Positions 9,210 to 18,376 of a DNA stretch of 64,000 nucleotides are shown piece after piece. The notes under the pieces are model-generated. The model ran no database searches, had not been told where the DNA came from, and saw only the letters and a program-made list of their open reading frames with translations. Where the stretch lies: the NCBI RefSeq assembly GCF_026151395.1, contig NZ_JAMQPV010000001.1, forward strand, positions 1,612,001 through 1,676,000, written 5' to 3'. Within the stretch, counting starts at the first letter, position 1, and the number at the start of each line of letters is the position of its first letter. The DNA is from Leptospira limi (GTDB lineage Bacteria > Spirochaetota > Leptospiria > Leptospirales > Leptospiraceae). The translations under genes were made by a program, and so were the position numbers.

Positions 9210-10415
9210 TTATTTGAATGTAAGATTTTGAGCAGACCCATCAAAAGCATCTAGATATGTTTTTGATGTTTCTTCATATTGTTTCACTACACCCAAGGTT
9301 GTCTGGCCAGAAATACTCGCACCAGCGGCTACATACGTTCTATTAAATGCTTCATCAACAGACATAAAATCGGAACCACCAACGGTTGGACTCGGATAAT
9401 CTGCAGGAACTTGGTTTGCATTCAATTGGTCGGTTACATACCCATTGATATTAAAAATACCATAGGAAAGTTTTGCTCCTGGAAATGAGGAAGCAGATAG
9501 GTTACAAATTGTTTCATAACGTGTCGCATTGGTTGTGAAACTCGCTTTAGCAGTTGTTTGGAAAGGGGAATCAAATTTTTGCATATACGCTAATACATAA
9601 TAAATTTGATCATTCCCTCCACATGCTGTTTTTAATTGGTCGAGAGCAGTTGCATTTGATGGATTGATCTCTTTTAATTTGGTAAAACTCAAACGCACAA
9701 CAGAACGAAAACAAAGTTGCCTGCCTGAATCCACCTCTGTTAATACCACTCTCCCGTGTTTGCTAATCCAAGAGGAGTTTTCTGGACCATTCCGCCACGT
9801 ATATGTTTGGAATTTGGTTCCATAAATAGAATCATTTCCCGTATAACTTTCGGTGATCACATCACCTACATTGGCAAACTGAGGATTTCCAAAATCAACT
9901 AACCGGTAGTAAATGAGAGCTCCATCATTGCCCAAGGTTGTGTTTGGGTCATCAAAGAAGAGTTGTAAAGAAGGAGTGGACGCTCCCGTTTTTTTGATTT
10001 CTAGAAAATGGTTAAAGGTTTTATTCCCTGCATATGCAGTAGAGGCAACGTTAGCTGTTGGAGTGTTGATTTTGATTGTAAGAGTAGCAGATCCAAAACC
10101 ACTCAAGTTGACATTACTGAGAACATCCGTACGGGAGGCACTTGGGTTATTAAAATAACCAGCATTCTTTAATGCCAAAATTAAGTTATCAATGATTCCA
10201 GAATTCCCTCTTGCCCAGGTGGCAGATTGTCTCACAAAACCCCAGTTATCTGCACTTGTGGCTGACCAAAGTTTTTCAGAACCAAATCCAAGATGAATAG
10301 AAGTCCCTAATAATTCAGAGAGCAGGGTTTTTTCCGATTTGCGAGTTTGGTAATGGTAGTCTGAAACCTGGAAACTGATTCCTAAAAAGAGTAGGAGGAA
10401 GATAAACTTTTTCAT
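9210..10415 (-). CDS. exported protein of unknown function
   Basis: I do not recognise this 401-residue protein. It has a clear signal peptide (KKFIFLLLFLGISFQVS), then a body rich in Ser, Thr, Asn and Gly with alternating hydrophobic patterns, suggesting a beta-rich secreted or surface protein. A few Cys residues (LCFRS, ACGGN, ICNLS) could form disulfides outside the cytoplasm. I chose the ATG at 10415; a GTG directly upstream at 10418 is an equal alternative, and both abut the stop of the preceding lipoprotein gene, so the pair is co-transcribed. It is the last gene of the FecR/DUF4384 run. Confidence 0.7.
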   Translation of the reverse strand: MKKFIFLLLFLGISFQVSDYHYQTRKSEKTLLSELLGTSIHLGFGSEKLWSATSADNWGFVRQSATWARGNSGIIDNLILALKNAGYFNNPSASRTDVLSNVNLSGFGSATLTIKINTPTANVASTAYAGNKTFNHFLEIKKTGASTPSLQLFFDDPNTTLGNDGALIYYRLVDFGNPQFANVGDVITESYTGNDSIYGTKFQTYTWRNGPENSSWISKHGRVVLTEVDSGRQLCFRSVVRLSFTKLKEINPSNATALDQLKTACGGNDQIYYVLAYMQKFDSPFQTTAKASFTTNATRYETICNLSASSFPGAKLSYGIFNINGYVTDQLNANQVPADYPSPTVGGSDFMSVDEAFNRTYVAAGASISGQTTLGVVKQYEETSKTYLDAFDGSAQNLTFK

Positions 10416-10418
10416 CAC

Positions 10419-10622
10419 TTAATCCGCAATGCCTTTGGGAATACAAATGGTGAAACCAGACTTTGGTCCGGAACAACCTGCCGCTTGGTTATAAGCCCAA
10501 AGGGATAACAAGAGTGCACTGATGGCATCTTTGTCTTTGTTGTCCTCTTTTTGAAAGAGTGAACAAGAGACGAGAGAACTAAAGAGTAAGATGGTGACGA
10601 GTGGTTTTCGAAAGTTTCTCAT
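10419..10622 (-). CDS. small predicted lipoprotein
   Basis: A 67-residue protein with a signal peptide and lipobox (LFSSLVSC, then SLFQKEDN). The mature part is about 47 residues with two Cys in GCSGPKSGFTICIPKG that could pair. I do not recognise a family. It lies between the DUF4384 gene and the exported unknown, and its stop is within 3 bases of the next gene's start, so it probably works or is made together with that protein. It is short enough to have been missed by automatic annotation. Confidence 0.65.
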   Translation of the reverse strand: MRNFRKPLVTILLFSSLVSCSLFQKEDNKDKDAISALLLSLWAYNQAAGCSGPKSGFTICIPKGIAD

Positions 10623-10663
10623 ACCTTATATAACAAAAGGTATGAGGGTAATTTGCAAGAATT

Positions 10664-11581
10664 TTAGCGAGATAAGATTTGGTATTCCCACTCATTCACC
10701 AAACTTTGTTCGATCGGTGATGTGATGGTTGGTGGTGGTGTGAGGGAACGAGCTAATGTTTTTGTGCCAGTGACAGCTGGTGGTAATAACCGGTAGAAGG
10801 AATCTTCTTTTTTGCCACGGAGTTGGTATTCTTTCCATTCCTCTCGTGTGACAAACGCTCTAATCCTATCTTTCGAAGGAGTTGGTGCCGCTTTGAATGA
10901 AATACGTTTGTCAGGGATTGTGATCCTTTCTCCCTTTTTCACAAAGTTATCACTTTGGATGGGATTGGGAAAGAGTAACACAGGTTCCCCTTTTTGGTTT
11001 TCAGGAACTAGAACAACATACACATAATTGTCTTCGGCAGTTTCGATTTCAAAACGAATTGGTTCCCCTGCAACATAACTAGATTTGAGTGAGTTGATTT
11101 TGACTTGGGAAGTTGTACTTGATCCAGTGTGGGAGAGAGCAAGGTAGATGTTTTTTTTGTCTAGGTAACTTAGAAAGTCTGCCACTAATGTTTTGGATAA
11201 AGATTCAGGGAGGGCATTTCGGTATTCCAAAGTTTCGTGTAAAACATCCACAAAGGAAACCAATGCTTGTCCATCTTCCTGAGAAACGAGAATCAATTTT
11301 TCAACATGGGCCAAGGATTGTAAATTGGCCTTTGTTTCGGTTGTCGCTTCTCCCCGTTTGTCAAATTCCCAGGTTTTTGTTTCACTTGATGGAAAGGTAA
11401 CCATGATTTGCCCACGCCCAGTGGATTGGATTTGTTCTTTGATAAAATCTCGTAAAGCCCGACTTTCTTCTGTGGAAGGGTAGGCCTCTATTGCAATTTT
11501 GTAAACCGGAGTTGTGGCAATCCGATCCGCTGAGAATACAGATAAAACGGCTATTGAGAAAATTACCAAAAATCGTTTCAT
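10664..11581 (-). CDS. exported DUF4384-domain protein
   Basis: A 305-residue protein with a signal peptide (FLVIFSIAVLSVFSA). The second half matches the DUF4384 pattern: SSYVAGEPIRFEIETAEDNYVYVV, a PVLLFPNP segment, then a conserved ITIPDKRISFKAAPTPSKD run. This Ig-like domain is found in envelope proteins, often with FecR-domain, caspase-like or CsgG-like partners, and the N-terminal half here (TTPVYKIAIEAYPSTEES) resembles the regulated-assembly region of such proteins. Exact activity is unknown. It starts 2 bases after the FecR-domain gene ends, so the two are one transcription unit. Confidence 0.75.
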   Translation of the reverse strand: MKRFLVIFSIAVLSVFSADRIATTPVYKIAIEAYPSTEESRALRDFIKEQIQSTGRGQIMVTFPSSETKTWEFDKRGEATTETKANLQSLAHVEKLILVSQEDGQALVSFVDVLHETLEYRNALPESLSKTLVADFLSYLDKKNIYLALSHTGSSTTSQVKINSLKSSYVAGEPIRFEIETAEDNYVYVVLVPENQKGEPVLLFPNPIQSDNFVKKGERITIPDKRISFKAAPTPSKDRIRAFVTREEWKEYQLRGKKEDSFYRLLPPAVTGTKTLARSLTPPPTITSPIEQSLVNEWEYQILSR

Positions 11582-11583
11582 GA

Positions 11584-12306
11584 TTAACCTTGTCCTTTGT
11601 AGTCGTTCATGATTTGATCATTTTTTTCGTATTGTTCTTTGATGCGTTGGTAGTTCTCTTCTTTGATGGCTTTGAATTGTTCGAAGATCCGCATTTTTTC
11701 TTTTACAAATTCATCTAAAATTTGTTTTTTCAATTCTTTGCCAGAAACAACTACTTCTTCGTTTTGGCCCACTAGCGTTTGTTTGCCTTTTTTGTCGGGA
11801 CTTACGGCAACCGTACCTTCATTCACATACACACCAGTTTCTACTTCCTTTAAGTCTTCGTCTTCCCCACCTTGACTTGGAGTTGCGACAAGGAATTCTG
11901 TTCCACGTACACCCGCAACAAAACTCGGATTGATTACGCTGAGTTGGGTATTGCTTGGACCCCCACCTGGTGGTTTGTGTGCTTTTACAAATAATTTACC
12001 ACCGACCAAATTGAGTGTGGTGGATTTGGTTTTTGGATTCAATAAATCGTCGATGCGAAGTGTGGAAAATTTTGCCAAACGAATGGTTGCTTGTGTTGCC
12101 AATTGGATTTCGCAAGTTCCATCTTCCGTTGTGATGGAATCCCCTTTTTTTAGGACACTCCCTAATTTAACCGGTTCTTTTGCTTTTTTAAAACGGGGAC
12201 CTGAGAGGTAATTGTTTCCTTGGATGAAACTAACGACTCCTACTTCTTCAGCAAATACGGTAGTGGTCGTGATTAAAAACAAAAATAAGGGAATCAAACG
12301 GATCAT
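11584..12306 (-). CDS. exported FecR-domain protein
   Basis: A 240-residue protein that starts at the internal ATG 12306, which gives a proper signal peptide ending VFA before EEVGVVS. The FecR/SH3-like domain is clear: KLGSVLKKGDSITTEDGTCEIQLA, then ATIRLAKFSTLRIDDL, LVGGKLFVKAHK and SFVAGVRGTEFLVATP. This is the stand-alone periplasmic form, not the anti-sigma form, since there is no cytoplasmic DUF4880 region. A Lys/Glu-rich helical tail (about 60 residues, likely coiled coil) follows. It leads a four-gene minus-strand unit with the DUF4384 protein and may form an envelope complex with it. The gene is divergent from the exporter operon. Confidence 0.85.
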   Translation of the reverse strand: MIRLIPLFLFLITTTTVFAEEVGVVSFIQGNNYLSGPRFKKAKEPVKLGSVLKKGDSITTEDGTCEIQLATQATIRLAKFSTLRIDDLLNPKTKSTTLNLVGGKLFVKAHKPPGGGPSNTQLSVINPSFVAGVRGTEFLVATPSQGGEDEDLKEVETGVYVNEGTVAVSPDKKGKQTLVGQNEEVVVSGKELKKQILDEFVKEKMRIFEQFKAIKEENYQRIKEQYEKNDQIMNDYKGQG

Positions 12307-12377
12307 GCCACTTTTATAATGGGAGAGCGCAACCTTACAAGCCAAAAATCAGAAAAAAAAATCAAAAATTTCCCTAC

Positions 12378-12407
12378 AAATCATTCATTTTAGAACCAGA
12401 ATGATTT
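12378..12407. promoter_or_regulatory. 9-bp inverted repeat before the exporter operon
   Basis: AAATCATTC (12378-12386) and GAATGATTT (12399-12407) form a perfect inverted repeat with a 12-base spacer. Half-site centres are 21 bases apart, two helical turns, as expected for a dimeric repressor or activator. It ends 20 bases before the TolC-like start codon and lies between that operon and the divergent FecR unit. It could instead be a 5'-UTR hairpin. Confidence 0.5.
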
Positions 12408-12427
12408 AATACCACCTATCTTTTGAT

Positions 12428-13981
12428 ATGTGGCGCGTTCTCTTCCTTTTTACAATGTATCTTTCTTTGGGAATCGGATCCTTAATGGCTGAAGGTTTCT
12501 TTTTATGGGAAGATTGTATTTGGGTAGGTCTCGAACGGAATGCACAGTTCAAATTAGAAAAAACAAAATCAGAATTATTCCCAATTTTACTAAGTGAAAA
12601 ATGGAAACAATACCTACCTAAATTAGGAGTTCATTATTTTGGAATTTTTTCAAGGAACCGCGAACAATTAGACCAAGAGTATCGCGATGTTAGGATCCAA
12701 ATCCAACAATTATTATATGATGGTGGTGAAATTGAACGAGAAAAACAGAAAATAGAAATCAAACAACTCATTCATTTGGAGGAGAAAAAAATCTTACGTG
12801 AAAAAATCTTCCAAAACATCTCCCTGGCTTACCTCAATGCAAATAAACGAATTCTCATCCAATCGATGTATGACCAAAGATTAGAACGTTACCAATTAGA
12901 AAATAGGAAACGAAATCTAGAAATCCAAACCAATCTATTACAAGCGTTAGAGACAAAATCATTAAAACAGTGGGAGGTGGATTTTTATGCCAAACGAATT
13001 CATTCCCAAGCATTAAGAGAAAGTTCTTACTTAGAATTAAAATCATCAATGTTTCTTGACCCAAGTGAAAATTTGGAATTGGAACCTGGAATAACAGAAA
13101 GGATTGAAATATTCCCACCAACCTCTTCAGCAATTGAAGTAGATGCGAACCATCCCATGAGAAAGAAAAATCGTTACCAAATGGAACTTGCCCATTTGGA
13201 AGAGGAATCTTTAAAAAACGATTGGAAACCAAAGCTTGTGTTAGGTGGTTATTTGGGAAAGAATGGAAACCAAGGATTTCCACTCCAGAACGAAATTTAT
13301 GGTGTGAGTATCGGATTCCAAGCCAATTTGGGAGGTTCTAGTTTTATTTCCAATGCACAGAATGGTATGCAGTCAGAAGGGAATGGAATCCAACGAATTC
13401 CTGGGTATGGTCCCCAAGCGGTAGGACCAGGGGAAAATGCATTTCAAAGTGGTTCATTCAATTTATTCGATGATGTAAATCGTGATAAAAAACGATACGA
13501 TTCCAGATTTAATTTACTTCAGTCTCAAGCAGATCGAGAACAAACTGAACTTTATTTAAGGAATGTTTCTAAATCCACAGAAGTTAAGTTAGTGGAAGAA
13601 TACGAAAAGTATACATTGTATTTGCATTTTTTAAGATCTGTATTTTTAACATTAAAACAAAAAAGTGAAGAGATAAAATTAAATCAGATTACGCAACTTG
13701 AATATTTAAAAACCGAAGAAGAAGTTTTTGTCGCATTTGAACAGACTGTTGATCATTATTTTAATTACATCGCAACAGCTTTAGAGTTAGTCATTTTACT
13801 TGGAGAAGATCCTTTCTCCAATCGTTATTACCATTTGCACCACCGTAAATATAAAAGTGAATTCAATCAACTTTTGTCTGATTGGAAGGAACAAATACCA
13901 ATTCAAAATTTGGAAAAAAGGGAACCAAACAAAGGTAAACTTACCCCATTTTATTTAGAGGATCCGAATGAAATGCGTTAA
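12428..13981 (+). CDS. TolC-like outer-membrane efflux protein
   Basis: A 517-residue protein with a signal peptide ending LMAEG and two long helical segments (about residues 70-210 and 370-460) separated by a Gly/Asn-rich stretch, the pattern of an outer-membrane efflux (TolC/OEP) protomer. The family trimerises into a channel-tunnel that meets a periplasmic adaptor. It heads the plus-strand operon that also holds the adaptor and two RND proteins, and its stop lies inside the next gene (14-base overlap). The central insertion GNGIQRIPGYGPQAVGPGEN is unusual and may be a surface loop. Sequence divergence from well-known TolC is large, so the call rests on architecture and context. Confidence 0.75.
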   Translation: MWRVLFLFTMYLSLGIGSLMAEGFFLWEDCIWVGLERNAQFKLEKTKSELFPILLSEKWKQYLPKLGVHYFGIFSRNREQLDQEYRDVRIQIQQLLYDGGEIEREKQKIEIKQLIHLEEKKILREKIFQNISLAYLNANKRILIQSMYDQRLERYQLENRKRNLEIQTNLLQALETKSLKQWEVDFYAKRIHSQALRESSYLELKSSMFLDPSENLELEPGITERIEIFPPTSSAIEVDANHPMRKKNRYQMELAHLEEESLKNDWKPKLVLGGYLGKNGNQGFPLQNEIYGVSIGFQANLGGSSFISNAQNGMQSEGNGIQRIPGYGPQAVGPGENAFQSGSFNLFDDVNRDKKRYDSRFNLLQSQADREQTELYLRNVSKSTEVKLVEEYEKYTLYLHFLRSVFLTLKQKSEEIKLNQITQLEYLKTEEEVFVAFEQTVDHYFNYIATALELVILLGEDPFSNRYYHLHHRKYKSEFNQLLSDWKEQIPIQNLEKREPNKGKLTPFYLEDPNEMR

Positions 13982-15332
13982 ATGGAGTAGGTATCTTTTA
14001 CTATTTGTTGTTTTCCCTCATTGCCAGGCAAAGATGGGTTCTTCCAAAGATTGGTTAGCTACGTTTGTAAATGATGAGACTCCAAAGGTGGTATCCTTTA
14101 CTCCTAGTTCTGGAGAACAATCGGTCTCCCCTAAAACAAATATCTTTATCCTTTGGAACCAACCCATGGAAATACAATCCTGTGTGACTGCTTTTTCTCT
14201 TGATCCAAACACAAAAGGGAATTTCGAAACAACCGATATTTCATTAAAATTCATTCCGAACCAAGAATTATTGCCTGGTGGGTATGTGATCCGCCTCACC
14301 AAACAATGTGAAAACAAAAAAGGAAAAGATTTGGATCGTGTATATTCAATACCATTCGGAATCCAAGCGGAAGACTCACTGGTTCCACCTACTATTGATT
14401 CGATTTTGATATCAGTAGGAACGTATGACGAATGTTTGACGGGTGGGACACCCACAGATCGTATTTTAGAGGAAGTGAATGCTGCCTGTTCGGGTGGTAC
14501 GCAAATCCCACCCATCACCATTGTATTTTCAAAACCCATGAACCAAACCGATGTTTCTCTGGGATTCCGATTGGAACCAAATACATCCTACCACTTGGAA
14601 TGGACCACCCCCTCCCAAGTCCAAGTGCAATGGGATACACCCTTACAAAGCCAAACAAGATACCAAATCAATTTGGCTTCTGGAGTTTCTGCATTGGATG
14701 GAACAAAAATAGAAAAACCAATCCGTATGGATTTTTATACGAACGAAGGGGCAAAGACTCCTGAAGTCATTGGTTTTGGGCTCGCTTCCCAATTGTGTGG
14801 AATTGGAATCCAAGAACTGGGAAGTACCGTGATGAGTCGTTGGGATTCTAACCTATGTTTTTGGAGTAAAGGTTTGTCATTTCTTTCTCCACACCAATAC
14901 CAATTTAGAGGAGGAGACGATGGAACTGGTGGTGTGGCGAGTTCATCTGCATGTGCTGATGTAAATACAGACAATTTCAAACTATTTTTTGATGAATATA
15001 TGGATCCTATTTCTGTTATTGCTTCCAGCCGGTTGACAAAAATATCACCACCATCAAGTAACATACGTTTATCGACTTGGGAATGGAACCATTGCCAATC
15101 AGATTATCCATTTGGATGTAAGGAAATCACATATTCCTTTGCAGAAAGTGAGGCAACATGCAATGGAACCTTGTTTGGAAATAATACAACCGGTGGGGAT
15201 TTTAATTTGGCAAGTTCATCGAATGCACCTAATTTTTATCCTTATTATGAATTTAGATTAGATGCAGACGTTCGTTCTGCGAATGGAAAAAAAATGAGTG
15301 CCCCTTTTGTCATTCAAATGGAGGCAAAATGA
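13968..15332 (+). CDS. Ig-like (SbsA/Big_5-type) envelope lipoprotein
   Basis: A 454-residue protein with a lipobox-like N-terminus (LLLFVVFPHC, then QAKMG). Two Big_5-type domains can be seen: VVSFTPSSGEQSVSPKTNIF with LWNQPMEIQS, and later ITIVFSKPMNQTDVSLGF; each has the 'something-x-P-M' strand typical of this bacterial Ig-like fold. The C-terminal third is Cys-rich. It sits between the outer-membrane factor and the adaptor, overlapping the former by 14 bases. A structural or docking role at the exporter's periplasmic or surface side is an inference. Confidence 0.75.
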   Translation: MKCVKWSRYLLLFVVFPHCQAKMGSSKDWLATFVNDETPKVVSFTPSSGEQSVSPKTNIFILWNQPMEIQSCVTAFSLDPNTKGNFETTDISLKFIPNQELLPGGYVIRLTKQCENKKGKDLDRVYSIPFGIQAEDSLVPPTIDSILISVGTYDECLTGGTPTDRILEEVNAACSGGTQIPPITIVFSKPMNQTDVSLGFRLEPNTSYHLEWTTPSQVQVQWDTPLQSQTRYQINLASGVSALDGTKIEKPIRMDFYTNEGAKTPEVIGFGLASQLCGIGIQELGSTVMSRWDSNLCFWSKGLSFLSPHQYQFRGGDDGTGGVASSSACADVNTDNFKLFFDEYMDPISVIASSRLTKISPPSSNIRLSTWEWNHCQSDYPFGCKEITYSFAESEATCNGTLFGNNTTGGDFNLASSSNAPNFYPYYEFRLDADVRSANGKKMSAPFVIQMEAK

Positions 15333-15850
15333 AAACCTTCATCTCAATCGTTCTACTTTTTTCTGTTTCCTGCTCCCTCTTTCATGAAACTGTGAGGTAC
15401 CAAAAATTTCCACTTCCTAATGGGAAATCGATACTTTTGGTACCCACAGTTTCTTCCTTTTATTCTGATCATTACCTAATGGAAAAGGAAGTGATCCTTC
15501 AAATTTCGGAATCATTAGAGCGAAATGGGTATTCCGTTTTCCATCGTGATGAAATACATGAGTTCAAAAACGATCCGAGTTGTAACAATCATTTAACTGA
15601 ATTCCAAAAACAAATTTTGCCTAAGAATGGAGACAACATCCCTCGGTTTACTTACTGGTCTGAGATCGCAAATGGACTTGGGATTCCGTTGGTTCTCTTT
15701 GTTAGGTTTCCTTATCAGACAGGGAATCCAAATCATTCAATCAGAATTATCCTTTACCACTTAAATGAAAAACAAATCGAACAATTCGATTGGGAATGGA
15801 ATTCCAAGTCGGACATACCATTATTTCCAATACTTGAAGGTAACCCGTGA
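15329..15850 (+). CDS. small lipoprotein of the exporter operon
   Basis: A 173-residue predicted lipoprotein: signal peptide FISIVLLFSVSC followed by SLFHETVRYQ. The body has a mixed alpha/beta look (SILLVPTVSSFYSDHYLMEK, LGIPLVLFVRFPYQ) somewhat reminiscent of small periplasmic proteins that probe or stabilise complexes, but I do not recognise a family. Its ATG overlaps the preceding stop by 4 bases and its stop overlaps the next GTG, so it is an integral operon member and not an insertion. Confidence 0.7.
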   Translation: MKTFISIVLLFSVSCSLFHETVRYQKFPLPNGKSILLVPTVSSFYSDHYLMEKEVILQISESLERNGYSVFHRDEIHEFKNDPSCNNHLTEFQKQILPKNGDNIPRFTYWSEIANGLGIPLVLFVRFPYQTGNPNHSIRIILYHLNEKQIEQFDWEWNSKSDIPLFPILEGNP

Positions 15851-16368
15851 TTGTAAAAAATGTTAGAAGAATTTGGTTGTTGGTTTTCATTGTTTTTTTT
15901 TCTTCCTTTGGTTGTGAAAAAGGACCCGTAGTGGATATAAAGGAATTTAAAATCGTGAAGGACGCCTATAATACTGGGCATTTAACGGTCGTTCAAGCTA
16001 TCTTATCTGACAGAAAAAAGGAAAGGAAACTTTCGATTGAAGAAGAAAGTTTATATTTAAAGTCCCTTTTTTATTTGAGTGAATGGAATGAGTTTTTGGC
16101 GGAATGGAAAGATAACGAGAAAAAAACTCCAGAACTGATCATGTATTATTTTAAAGTGATCTTACTTTCCAGAGAGAAAAAACAAGTAGGGGTAGAAGAG
16201 GAAAGACAATTATTGGAACTTATGGCTGTTTCACCTGAGGCTTGTTTGTTGTATCTTCAATGGAAGGAAAAACAATTAAAAACGAAACACAAATCATTAT
16301 TTTTGGCCCAAATCAAACAATTTCAGAACTATCTAGATAGAATGAACCAGGAGATAGCAAAAAAATGA
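15847..16368 (+). CDS. small helical lipoprotein of the exporter operon
   Basis: A 173-residue protein starting at GTG (GTGA overlap with the preceding stop). The N-terminal hydrophobic run ends FFSSFGC, giving a likely lipidated Cys before EKGPVVD. The rest is Lys/Glu-rich and almost wholly helical, with a spacing that resembles TPR or Sel1-like pairs (SLYLKSLFYLSEWNEFLAEW). No family recognised. It could act as a periplasmic scaffold for the export complex. Confidence 0.7.
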   Translation: MIVKNVRRIWLLVFIVFFSSFGCEKGPVVDIKEFKIVKDAYNTGHLTVVQAILSDRKKERKLSIEEESLYLKSLFYLSEWNEFLAEWKDNEKKTPELIMYYFKVILLSREKKQVGVEEERQLLELMAVSPEACLLYLQWKEKQLKTKHKSLFLAQIKQFQNYLDRMNQEIAKK

Positions 16369-16982
16369 AGATTCTACACCTATTTCAATTACAAACTCGT
16401 CGTATTGCAAACGTAAGTATTTCTATTTGGAATCTTTTGTGGTCAAAAGATTGGTCTTTTTTTCTCATCTATACCATCTTGTATTTCCTCCATTGTTTGT
16501 ATTCCTGGGACAAACTGAAATTAACCAACATCCAGATAGAAATTGAGATGGTTAGTCGGTATGGAAATGTCTCTTTTTGGCAACTATATCCGTTTCAAAT
16601 TGTATCTATCTACTTTCTGTTTTCGTTTTATTTATGTTTTTCCATTATTTTAGTTTTTCTTTTTTCAAAATTTAGAAATACTAACGAATCAAATCAACTA
16701 ACTCTACTTTCTAAAAAAATGACTCAGTTGTTTTTTTTCCTCATTCTCTGTTTGTACATTGGGAATCTTATATTAAGTTTCTTTAATGATTCTCATTTTT
16801 ATTCCTTATATCTGTTTTGTTTTTGGAGTGTTCTCTTTCTTGTTTTTATAGGAGCAAATGGAAGGTTGTTTTCACAATCGATACATTTGGTAACCGATAC
16901 AAATCCAAACGTTACGAAGAGTTTTGGTTATGGGATCCCACTCTTATGGTCAGGAATGATGTTTTGGATCGTAAGTGTATGA
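16365..16982 (+). CDS. small multi-pass inner-membrane protein
   Basis: A 205-residue membrane protein with about five hydrophobic helices (near residues 33-48, 73-97, 120-140, 147-165 and 190-205) and no recognised domain. It overlaps the upstream lipoprotein gene (ATGA) and the downstream adaptor gene (ATGA). Small membrane proteins encoded next to RND pumps can modulate the pump (AcrZ is a known case, though far smaller). Any such role here is inference from position. Confidence 0.65.
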   Translation: MKILHLFQLQTRRIANVSISIWNLLWSKDWSFFLIYTILYFLHCLYSWDKLKLTNIQIEIEMVSRYGNVSFWQLYPFQIVSIYFLFSFYLCFSIILVFLFSKFRNTNESNQLTLLSKKMTQLFFFLILCLYIGNLILSFFNDSHFYSLYLFCFWSVLFLVFIGANGRLFSQSIHLVTDTNPNVTKSFGYGIPLLWSGMMFWIVSV

Positions 16983-18376
16983 AAGACAAAATTTTAAATC
17001 TATTAAAATCAAAACTTAAATACTTTATCTTCTACTTACTTATTTCCACAGGAATTTCCATTCTTTTTACCTTGTTTTCCAATGAGAACATTCGTAGCAG
17101 GTTCCCTTTGGTAACAACAATCTTATATCACAAGGATTGGTTCCAAGCAGATCAAAATGTTTATGCGATTGGGAATCCAAAGGAAGTCCCTTTGTTTCAA
17201 AAACCTCATGTGGTTCAAAAACGAATTACATTGGAATTTCCAGCAACAGTGGAAGCAACAAAGGAAATCCAATTGCAGACCAAACATATTGGCAGGATTA
17301 AGTTCCTTCATGTTGCCGATGGCCAATCCGTTAAAAAAGGAGAATTGTTGTTACAGTTAGATGATGATTTACTCCGTTTAGAAGGAGAAAAATTATCGAT
17401 TTCTTTAGAAGTTGCAAAGGCTCATCAGATCATCGCATTGGAAAAATGGAAACAAGCGGAAAATCTAATCGAAGTTAAAATCCGAGAAATTGATAAAAAA
17501 ACGGAATTAGTAGAAGTTGCGAGAGCCGAATGGGAAACAGCCAAAATCACAAAAGAAAAAAAAGAAACAATGTGGAAGGAAGGTTTTGTTTCTTTATCAG
17601 AGCTTGATCGTTGGAAATTGGATGTAGATACAAAATATGCTCATTATAAAAATTTAATCCGAGATAGAGAAAGTTTATTTTCTACACTTCGTTTGGATTC
17701 TCCAGAAGATACAAATTCTTTGAGCGAAAGGATTAAGATATGGAAACGTCAAAACTCTCTGATTGAGAAAACAGAATATGATTTAAGTGTTACCAACGCG
17801 AAAATTCTAGAAAATCAAATAAAAACGAATCAACAAATGATTTCAGAATTTAAATTATATGCTCCTAAATCAGGATCTATTTTCAAAGTCCATCTTAAAG
17901 AAGGGGAACTTACCAATCATCTTCCAGCGATTACACTAATTGAAAATGGAGATTTGTCTGTATCCTATCAAATTGGTGAATCTGATCTAAGGCAAATGAA
18001 ACTCGGAAAGGAGATTACATTTCGCCCGAGCCTAGAAGGTTCTCAAATTACCATTGGCAAAATTGATAAAATAAGCAGTTATTTGGATGCTCGTTCCCAT
18101 GGAATCGGAGTTAGAGCAAAGTTACAGAAAAATCAACTATCTCTTCTGCCTGGGATGTTTGGTCTTGTCCAAGTGGAAACAGAAGGATTGAAAGATAGTC
18201 TTCTTGTTCCAACAAACTCTGTGTTAGGCGATTCTTCTTCGGGTTATTATCTGATGGTCAAATCTGGCGAATCCATAGAAAAAAGATATGTGGAATGTAA
18301 ACCTCTCAATCATACTGAAATGGAAGTCCTTGTGGGAATCAGTGAAGAAGATTTTTTTCAAATCAATGCTAAATGA
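16979..18376 (+). CDS. HlyD/RND-type membrane-fusion protein
   Basis: A 465-residue periplasmic adaptor. I chose the ATG at 16979, which overlaps the preceding stop by 4 bases and gives one N-terminal transmembrane helix (YFIFYLLISTGISILFTLF). The two halves of the lipoyl domain are RIKFLHVADGQSVKKGELLL and FKLYAPKSGSIFKVHLKEGE, separated by a long coiled-coil hairpin (about residues 140-290). A beta-barrel region with LLPGMFGLVQVETEG follows, typical of RND adaptors. It bridges the RND pump and the TolC-like channel encoded in the same operon. The 3' end overlaps the first RND gene by 4 bases. Confidence 0.88.
   Translation: MKDKILNLLKSKLKYFIFYLLISTGISILFTLFSNENIRSRFPLVTTILYHKDWFQADQNVYAIGNPKEVPLFQKPHVVQKRITLEFPATVEATKEIQLQTKHIGRIKFLHVADGQSVKKGELLLQLDDDLLRLEGEKLSISLEVAKAHQIIALEKWKQAENLIEVKIREIDKKTELVEVARAEWETAKITKEKKETMWKEGFVSLSELDRWKLDVDTKYAHYKNLIRDRESLFSTLRLDSPEDTNSLSERIKIWKRQNSLIEKTEYDLSVTNAKILENQIKTNQQMISEFKLYAPKSGSIFKVHLKEGELTNHLPAITLIENGDLSVSYQIGESDLRQMKLGKEITFRPSLEGSQITIGKIDKISSYLDARSHGIGVRAKLQKNQLSLLPGMFGLVQVETEGLKDSLLVPTNSVLGDSSSGYYLMVKSGESIEKRYVECKPLNHTEMEVLVGISEEDFFQINAK

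Noticed and set aside
14018..14539. A 173-codon open frame on the minus strand opposite the Ig-like lipoprotein
   Set aside because: It lies wholly inside a well-supported gene, lacks a signal peptide or domain, and has no ribosome site.
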